In this document: positions 58,950-64,000 of the stretch, in pieces
Layout of the letters: each line of letters begins with the position of its first letter
How positions within the stretch are numbered: position 1 is the first letter of the stretch
Assembly: GCA_020850575.1 (NCBI GenBank)
Contig: JADZEJ010000001.1
Coordinates: forward strand, 62,001-126,000
From: Candidatus Uhrbacteria bacterium
GTDB taxonomy: Bacteria > Patescibacteriota > Patescibacteriia > 2-12-FULL-60-25
DNA length: 64,000 nucleotides
Direction of reading: 5' to 3'
Position numbers and translations under genes: made by a program
The notes under the pieces: model-generated
What the model was told of the DNA's origin: nothing
The model's input: the letters and a program-made list of their open reading frames with translations, nothing else
Databases searched by the model: none

Positions 58950-60776
58950 ATGCCCCCACAGCCTCCAAAACCGATACGTTCTCAATCTATTGAGGATCTT
59001 TTTAAGAAGACAGAGGCTCCGGCGCCTGCACCGAGCCCGCTCATGCAGGCTCCAAAAATTAAAGAAAAACCAAAAGCTGCCGGTAAAGCCATTCCTTCAA
59101 CACCGGCTGGTAAGTTAGAAGAGCGCATGACCGATATTCGCTTACGCGAAACTGAGGAACAAGCTCAAGAATTAGCTGCCACTTACGGACTTCCTTACAT
59201 CAGTCTGAAGGGCTTTCCTATCGCTCCTGAAGCATTGGCATTAATTTCTCGTCCGGAAGCGGAAAGTATGAGATTAGTAGCTTTTTTGAAGTTGAATGAT
59301 GAGCTTCGAATTGCGACCGCAAAACCTGGAAAAGAAGTTGAAGACTTTGCGGCGAAATTAGCTAAGGATCAAGCGGCAAATGTTCAAATATACATTATTT
59401 CAGAAGAGAGTTTCAAAATGGCAATGAAGCTCTATGATGCGCTTCCTGAAATTAGAGAGGTTATTTACGGAGTTCGTATTGAAGAGGCTACGTTAAAAAA
59501 ATACGCTGAAGAAACAACTGATTTAAAAAAATTACAGGAAACGATTCAAAAAGTGAACACCACGGATGCCGTGGCTCTCATTTTGGGAGGAGCGATCAAT
59601 TTGGATGCATCTGACGTACATATCGAAGCTGAAGAAAAAGATGTACGTATTCGATACCGCATGGATGGTGATTTGCATGATGCGGCTCGCATGCCACGAG
59701 ATGCTTGGAAACAGTTAATTGGTCGTTTTAAATTACTCGCTGGCGTTAAAATAAATATCGGTGAAGTTCCACAAGATGGTCGTATCACGATTTATTTATC
59801 AAATGAAAAAATTGATATTCGTGTATCTTTTTTACCTACGGCTTTTGGAGAATCCGTTGTCATGCGTCTGCTTCGACCAAAATCCATTGCCTTAGAATTT
59901 GAGCAGTTGGGAGTTCGTGGTCGTGCCTGGGAAGCCCTCAAGGCTGAAATTGAAAAACCAAATGGCATGATTGTGACGACAGGTCCAACGGGGTCCGGAA
60001 AAACAACAACCTTATACGCAATTTTGAAACGATTGAATACTGAGGATGTTAAGATTATTACCTTGGAAGATCCGGTTGAATACAAATTACAAGGAGTGAA
60101 TCAGAGCCAAATTGATCATGCTAAAGGTTATACTTTTGCCGGTGGTTTACGTTCAATCTTGCGCCAAGATCCAGACGTGGTGATGGTTGGTGAAATTCGT
60201 GACCTTGAAACTGCTGAAATTTCAATTCAGGCTGCTTTGACCGGTCATTTAGTCGTATCAACAATTCATACAAATAGTGCCGCCGGTGCCGTTCCCCGTT
60301 TTTTGTCTATGGGTGTGAAACCGTTTTTACTAGCACCAGCGATTAACTGCATTATTGGTCAGCGTCTCGTTAAACGTTTACACCCAGATCATAAAGTTCC
60401 GGCAGTCATTTCAGAAAGTTTACTGGCTCAGGTGAAGGCTGAACTTGGTCGTTTGAAACCGGAAATTTTAAAAGAATATAACGTTGATTTAAATAATCTA
60501 CAATTTTTTGCACCAAAAGAAGGGGTAAAAAATGGATATAAAGGACGTTTGGGTATTTATGAGATTTTCCCGATGACAAAAGATATTGAGAGGTTAATTT
60601 TGTCGGGAAAGGTATCAGAATATGACATGATAGACATTGCTCTTAAAAATGGCATGATTACCATGGCACAAGATGGTATTTTGAAAGCACTCGACGGTTT
60701 AACCAGTATTGAAGAAGTGCTGCGGGTGGCTGAATTTGTTTCGGTTCAGGAAGACACTCCCGAAGAAACAATTTGA
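58950..60776 (+). CDS. pilB: Type IV pilus assembly ATPase PilB/GspE-like
   Basis: 608 residues. The N-terminal MshEN-like segment (about 55-160) carries EQAQELAATYGLPYISLKGFPI. The ATPase core has Walker A GPTGSGKTTTLY near residue 347, an Asp box LEDPVEYKLQGVNQSQIDH, Walker B DPDVVMVGEIRD and the His box TGHLVVSTIHTNSAAGA. The tetracysteine zinc motif of canonical PilB is missing (KRLHPDHKVPAVISES in its place). It powers pilus extension or natural transformation. No pilin or pilC genes adjoin it in this window. Confidence 0.9.
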   Translation: MPPQPPKPIRSQSIEDLFKKTEAPAPAPSPLMQAPKIKEKPKAAGKAIPSTPAGKLEERMTDIRLRETEEQAQELAATYGLPYISLKGFPIAPEALALISRPEAESMRLVAFLKLNDELRIATAKPGKEVEDFAAKLAKDQAANVQIYIISEESFKMAMKLYDALPEIREVIYGVRIEEATLKKYAEETTDLKKLQETIQKVNTTDAVALILGGAINLDASDVHIEAEEKDVRIRYRMDGDLHDAARMPRDAWKQLIGRFKLLAGVKINIGEVPQDGRITIYLSNEKIDIRVSFLPTAFGESVVMRLLRPKSIALEFEQLGVRGRAWEALKAEIEKPNGMIVTTGPTGSGKTTTLYAILKRLNTEDVKIITLEDPVEYKLQGVNQSQIDHAKGYTFAGGLRSILRQDPDVVMVGEIRDLETAEISIQAALTGHLVVSTIHTNSAAGAVPRFLSMGVKPFLLAPAINCIIGQRLVKRLHPDHKVPAVISESLLAQVKAELGRLKPEILKEYNVDLNNLQFFAPKEGVKNGYKGRLGIYEIFPMTKDIERLILSGKVSEYDMIDIALKNGMITMAQDGILKALDGLTSIEEVLRVAEFVSVQEDTPEETI

Positions 60777-60834
60777 CAAATTTGTCTGTTTTCCTGAAAA
60801 TTTCATGTAGGTCTTTTGAGAATCCGAGGTGAAC

Positions 60835-61179
60835 ATGAAAACTCAAGAAACTACGCAAAATCGTCTCTGGATTAACGACGTCCAAAATCGATACAGGATA
60901 CTTCACCAAAAGTATCTCCATTGCACGGATCGATCGGAAGCAAGTTATCTTGCAGCAGAAATGCGACTGCTCGAGGCTGCTATTTTGGGGATTGAACAAG
61001 GTGCAACATATGGCATCTGTATCAGTTGTACTGATACCATTCCAGCTGAACGGCTTGCGATTCTCTCTTGGACGCTTTGGTGCACGAGCTGTGCCGCTGA
61101 ACAATCCACGAAGACACGTTCACTTCAAGAACTACTTTTTCCTCTCAAATTAGCGTACATTTTAGTTTTTGTGATTTAA
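60835..61179 (+). CDS. DksA/TraR-type zinc-finger protein
   Basis: 114 residues from ATG 60835, with GAGG 5 nt upstream. A coiled-coil-like N-terminal helix pair leads into the DksA/TraR C4 finger: AILGIEQGATYGICISCTDTIPAERL..WCTSC, with cysteines at 62, 65, 83 and 86. Unlike DksA it ends with a hydrophobic tail (LKLAYILVFVI). DksA-type proteins bind RNA polymerase through the secondary channel. Function here is a guess; the acidic loop tip of DksA is not obvious. Confidence 0.75.
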   Translation: MKTQETTQNRLWINDVQNRYRILHQKYLHCTDRSEASYLAAEMRLLEAAILGIEQGATYGICISCTDTIPAERLAILSWTLWCTSCAAEQSTKTRSLQELLFPLKLAYILVFVI

Positions 61180-61263
61180 ACAGTTTCGTTCTTTTCCTTG
61201 ACAAAAACAAGAATATATACTAGGTTGCATGAGTACCTTTTGTACCCTTGAGGAACATTTTGT

Positions 61264-61464
61264 ATGCCATCAACCGATCACCGATCACAACACGATGGAA
61301 AAGAAGCATTGCGACAGGCTCGCATTAGAAGGGTAAAAAAAATTCTTTCCAAAAAACTCGTTGACCAGGACATTCAATTTTCTCGTAATGGTGATGAATT
61401 GATCATTACAGATGAAACTGGTCACGTGATCGCAACTCTTCCTTTGAGTCATTTTGACTCCTAA
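61264..61464 (+). CDS. Small hypothetical protein
   Basis: 66 residues, with GAGGAAC about 7 nt before the ATG. Basic N-terminal half (RQARIRRVKKILSKKL), then a beta hairpin-like IQFSRNGDELIITDETGHVIATLPL. No family is recognised. TTGACA lies about 65 bp upstream and a strong terminator follows 4 bp after the stop: another self-contained cassette. Confidence 0.6.
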   Translation: MPSTDHRSQHDGKEALRQARIRRVKKILSKKLVDQDIQFSRNGDELIITDETGHVIATLPLSHFDS

Positions 61465-61468
61465 TCAG

Positions 61469-61506
61469 CCGCACGTACTTACAAAATAAGTACATGCGGT
61501 TTTTTT
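61469..61506 (+). terminator. Strong terminator
   Basis: CCGCACGTACTTA pairs with TAAGTACATGCGG (one C-A mismatch), 5-nt loop, then T8. Confidence 0.85.
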
Positions 61507-61509
61507 GTG

Positions 61510-62883
61510 TCATTCAAACGTCGAAAGATAGCGAGAAATCATTGCCTGCTCAGGAAGCGTTACCATTTTTGACTGTTCTGTTAAGACTTTTTTAACTGTT
61601 GAAGATTGTATCGTGCCTTTTTGTAAAGCATGATTTAATAAACCAATAAATGCTTGTGTTTTTGGTGTAGGCGCTTGTGAGAATAAAAGAAAATAATTAA
61701 CTTCTTTTTTTGGATCATCTAATGACAATAACCATTGTTTTTTTGCAGGATTTCCTTTTATTTTTTCGAAAAGTTTTACAATTTCGGTTTGTTCTTTTTT
61801 AAATTCTTGTATACGCCTTTCAGCATCGGTTTGCATGAAGTTATTCCGAATATCGTCTGGAACCATAAAGTCTTCGACGGACTTTAATTCAACATCATCG
61901 CCTATGTTTTCAACAAATAATTGCCCACCGTATTCACCTTCAAAGGTTTTAGCTCCTCCAAAGTCAATAATGTACACCTGAGGCGGTTGTTTTGCATCAA
62001 AACCAGCTTCTCCTTCTATCATGAAATTGCGATGATGTGCATCGCGATGGATAAAACCATTCTTATGCATTTGATTGAGTGCGTTTCGCATCTGAAGTTC
62101 AATCTGCGGATGGAGTTTGAAGCCTGTTCTTCGTAACACGGCGTATACTTTTTTTCTATTTTCAGAATCAATTTTTGCTTGTTCCAATCGACGTTCATTT
62201 TCCGTTTTTCCTTTTCCACCAGCTTTTGTAAAGCCCAACGCTTGACTTACTTCATACGCTAATTCGTTAAATGAAAGATGCGCAACATGATCCCGTAAAT
62301 GGACTGTTCTTGGATGGTGAGCGACGACGTGTCGATACATAATCGTTGCCAAATCTACACCTTCAACCAAGTCCATCATCATGACATCTATTTTATTACC
62401 TGAACATTTTATTCCTTCTGCCATCAGTTTTTTTCTAAATTCTTCATCAACTGGAAGTGTACGACATGCGATAGGACGTGGAATTTTTGCCATGGGCTTA
62501 CTCGTATCATCTGCGTCCTGCAAACATTGATAAAACTGTTCTTGCATTTTAAATTCACGTAGAGCGTCGTCCGTTTGTCCAAATTTTAGGATTTTTACTG
62601 CCTGTTGTTCTCCAAAAAAATACCCGTTTTTTTCCAGTCTCTTTCTTACCAAATCACTTACCTCTCTCAGATCTAATTTAAAAATAACACCATTGTTTCC
62701 TTCATTTATTTTACGCGCATTACGCTCGATAAACTCCTGCAAAAGAGCATCGAATAATGCTTCCGTTGCATTCGTTAATTGCTCTGCCTCTTTAGGCGTT
62801 AGCTTTTTCTTCTCAACCGGTTGAAATGGATTTTGTGGAAGATGGTCTTTCATTATTCGTCCTTCGTAAGAAGTGTGTTTCAT
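61510..62883 (-). CDS. Eukaryotic-like protein kinase fold protein
   Basis: 457 residues. A Gly-loop-like INEGNNGVIFKL (about 59-70), Lys97 in QQAVKILKF, HRD catalytic loop FIHRDAHHRNFM (H279-R280-D281, N286) and DFG loop YIIDFGGAK (D307-F308-G309) are all present, so an active kinase is expected. The substrate is unknown; small-molecule kinases share this layout. A charged helical N-terminus (1-60) and C-terminal ~150 residues flank it. The ATG overlaps the tsaE stop (GTATGA), so it is translationally coupled to tsaE. Confidence 0.75.
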   Translation of the reverse strand: MKHTSYEGRIMKDHLPQNPFQPVEKKKLTPKEAEQLTNATEALFDALLQEFIERNARKINEGNNGVIFKLDLREVSDLVRKRLEKNGYFFGEQQAVKILKFGQTDDALREFKMQEQFYQCLQDADDTSKPMAKIPRPIACRTLPVDEEFRKKLMAEGIKCSGNKIDVMMMDLVEGVDLATIMYRHVVAHHPRTVHLRDHVAHLSFNELAYEVSQALGFTKAGGKGKTENERRLEQAKIDSENRKKVYAVLRRTGFKLHPQIELQMRNALNQMHKNGFIHRDAHHRNFMIEGEAGFDAKQPPQVYIIDFGGAKTFEGEYGGQLFVENIGDDVELKSVEDFMVPDDIRNNFMQTDAERRIQEFKKEQTEIVKLFEKIKGNPAKKQWLLSLDDPKKEVNYFLLFSQAPTPKTQAFIGLLNHALQKGTIQSSTVKKVLTEQSKMVTLPEQAMISRYLSTFE

Positions 62884-63326
62884 ACAGCAATATAGATGGA
62901 AATACAGCGTGTCTGGTTTTTTTGTATCCAGGATTGGACATTCTCAGGCCATTCTAACACACAGATGCTTTTTCCATCAGCTAATTCTTCATCCAAATCC
63001 AGAACCCGTAATTCCTCATCGTGTTCGATGCGATATGCGTCAACATGAATAAGTCTTGTGATTTCATGTTTTTTATCAGAAACTGGAATGACTCGCATTA
63101 ATGCAAATGTAGGACTTTGTACACGTTTTTTTGCACCCAATGTTTTTGCAAGATGCTGTACACAGGTGGTTTTTCCAGCGCCCAATGGACCTGAAAGTGT
63201 CACAATAGACCCTGGTTTTATTTCTGGATATATCAAATCAATAATCGCATTCCATGCCTCGACTTGTGGAACTTTTTGATTTTTCTTTTTTCCATTTGGA
63301 AAAATAATCGTAACTAATCGACTCAT
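62880..63326 (-). CDS. tsaE: tRNA t6A biosynthesis ATPase TsaE
   Basis: 148 residues from MSRLVTII. P-loop SGPLGAGKTTCVQ, then VQSPTFALMRV, HVDAYRI and VLEWPENV, the TsaE signature set. TsaE binds TsaB-TsaD and drives turnover in making N6-threonylcarbamoyladenosine at tRNA A37. Its ATG overlaps the stop of a truncated tsaD fragment upstream, so the ancestral order was tsaD-tsaE-kinase. Alternative start ATG 63335 adds three residues. Confidence 0.9.
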   Translation of the reverse strand: MSRLVTIIFPNGKKKNQKVPQVEAWNAIIDLIYPEIKPGSIVTLSGPLGAGKTTCVQHLAKTLGAKKRVQSPTFALMRVIPVSDKKHEITRLIHVDAYRIEHDEELRVLDLDEELADGKSICVLEWPENVQSWIQKNQTRCISIYIAV

Positions 63327-63499
63327 AGATTCCATTCCGGTTTAGCGTCGATCGTTTGCCATCGATCAAATGTATTTTGGGAAAAACGCCAAGAGCCGGC
63401 CGCGGCAATCATTGCGGCATTATCGGTGTGCAATCCAATAGCTGGAATTCGATGTATGCCTAAAATGGTTTGAACTTGGGCAAATTTTAATAATTCCAT
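63323..63499 (-). pseudogene. tsaD: C-terminal fragment of TsaD
   Basis: Only about 58 residues remain: MELLKFAQVQ..GLHTDNAAMIAAAGSW..IDAKPEWNL. HTDNAAMIAAAG is the conserved C-terminal motif of TsaD (OSGEP/Kae1), a ~330-residue ASKHA protein that makes t6A. All N-terminal parts, including the metal-binding HxEGH region, are absent; an unrelated gene (63535-63855) and its terminator occupy that place. A TATAAT overlaps the residual ATG. This may be a relic after replacement, or a local assembly error. A full tsaD would have to exist elsewhere. Confidence 0.75.
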
Positions 63500-63520
63500 T
63501 ATAAAACAAACTCTGAAAAA

Positions 63521-63545
63521 CAAAAATCTCCATTCTAAGCGGAGA
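63521..63545 (-). terminator. Terminator of the DUF6176-like gene
   Basis: Minus strand TCTCC pairs with GGAGA, followed by TTTTTGTTTTT. It overlaps the gene's stop codon. Confidence 0.6.
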
Positions 63546-63855
63546 CATCGTATCCTGGGACACAAGGTTTCACCTTCTCCAAGCACTCATGAAACTTGCG
63601 AAAATGTTCTTGATTCAATTCACGTGTTGGATTGAAAGGCTTTTTCACCTTGCCTTCAACGGGGGTATGCAAATAGAGCACATAACTATCGTCACCTTCT
63701 CCAAATATAAAATTACGCTCACGCACCAAATCCTCTTCCACGAGGGTTTCCGAGGCTTCCGTATAGTGTTTCTCCATCATCTCTTTGCACCAATCAAGCC
63801 AGACCTGGCGTTTGCCAGGCTTGATCTTGCAGAGCATGTAGGTGGTTTTTTCCAT
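63535..63855 (-). CDS. DUF6176-like protein
   Basis: 106 residues: CKIKPGKRQVWLDWCKEMMEKHYTEASETLVEEDLVRERNFIFGEGDDSYVLYL, a layout I recognise from a small uncharacterised family (DUF6176-type) with an EAxETLxxE core. Cytoplasmic by appearance. It lies where the 5' part of tsaD should be, between two terminators, so it is probably an insertion. The ATG is 7 bp after the upstream T tract. Confidence 0.6.
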   Translation of the reverse strand: MEKTTYMLCKIKPGKRQVWLDWCKEMMEKHYTEASETLVEEDLVRERNFIFGEGDDSYVLYLHTPVEGKVKKPFNPTRELNQEHFRKFHECLEKVKPCVPGYDVSA

Positions 63856-63862
63856 AGGAATA

Positions 63863-63890
63863 GAAAAGGGGGAGCTGGGTAGCTCACCCC
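63863..63890 (-). terminator. Terminator of the gene at the right window edge
   Basis: Minus strand GGGG-T-GAGCT / AGCTC-CCCC with loop ACCC, followed by TTTTC. Confidence 0.6.
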
Positions 63891-63902
63891 TTCAGGGCAC
63901 CT

Positions 63903-64000
63903 TCAATTGAAGGCGTTGTCCTGCGAGTTCTTGATCTCCTCCATTCCGCCTTCACAAATGTGAGAGGCGTGGTTGAGCATCTTGCCGAAGTAGGTGTTGC
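63903..64000 (-). CDS. C-terminus of a gene extending beyond the right edge
   Basis: The last ~32 residues end ..FGKMLNHASHICEGGMEEIKNSQDNAFN-stop. Too short to identify. The stop is TGA at 63905-63903 and a terminator follows. Confidence 0.5.
   Translation of the reverse strand, partial: NTYFGKMLNHASHICEGGMEEIKNSQDNAFN

Noticed and set aside
63535-64000. Foreign GC-rich island at the right edge
   Set aside because: Counted lines range from 37 to 52% G+C, too mixed to claim a compositional island.

Overview
This 64 kb window looks like chromosome from a Candidate Phyla Radiation (Patescibacteria) bacterium. It is about 40% G+C and uses TGA as an ordinary stop. Lineage-typical genes include a Cys-rich protein with a type IV secretion pilin-like membrane pair, a secreted protein with a repeated FPNEK..FTWY-type domain, PilB without its zinc knuckle, and CHASE2-cyclase and FecR signalling genes. 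Many genes have a promoter placed only a few bases before the ATG. The assignment is my inference from gene content; I cannot name the lineage.

Layout. 1-1.8 kb: 5' part of mltG, a PAP2 phosphatase, tRNA-Ile(GAU), MgtC-like protein, tRNA-Phe. 1.8-6.1 kb: an accessory island directly downstream of tRNA-Phe. It holds a decayed serine recombinase (minus strand), then a promoter, a radical SAM/SPASM gene and, translationally coupled to it, a P-loop kinase-Nudix-ATP-grasp fusion. Imperfect 14-bp repeats lie at both ends. 6.4-14.4 kb: beta-propeller protein, lipoprotein, ferredoxin/reductase pair, SprT-like protease, SDR reductase, DUF1059 protein, archaeal-type RNase HII, two cassette-like accessory genes and an unusual tRNA-Ile(UAU). 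14.5-25.3 kb: ABC-F ATPase, HflX, lytic transglycosylase, ABC exporter, methyltransferase, DedA and several unknowns. 25.4-40.6 kb: rluD-like, gmk, rplS, an Ig-like surface protein, uvrA, Cys-rich membrane protein with a DsbA-like oxidoreductase, secG, a peptide-binding protein, tRNA-Leu(CAG), rnj and trpS. 40.6-48.5 kb: FecR/CHASE2-cyclase pair, rnpB and an envelope glycan locus. 48.7-64 kb: tandem surface proteins, rpsA-like, ftsH, pilB, a DksA-type zinc-finger protein, a kinase-like protein coupled to tsaE, and a truncated tsaD fragment.

Two expression styles are visible. Core genes (uvrA, rplS, secG, rluD, the ABC-F gene, the peptide-binding protein) have -35/-10 boxes ending 6-14 bp before the ATG, so their mRNAs should be leaderless or nearly so. 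Several accessory genes of unknown function instead have a promoter, a 25-60 nt leader with a Shine-Dalgarno sequence, and often their own terminator. They look like self-contained cassettes dropped between core genes.

The best candidate for an undescribed system is the island at 3.2-5.9 kb. One operon encodes a radical SAM/SPASM enzyme and a three-domain kinase-Nudix-ATP-grasp protein. A sharp G+C step inside the fusion suggests that two sources were joined.
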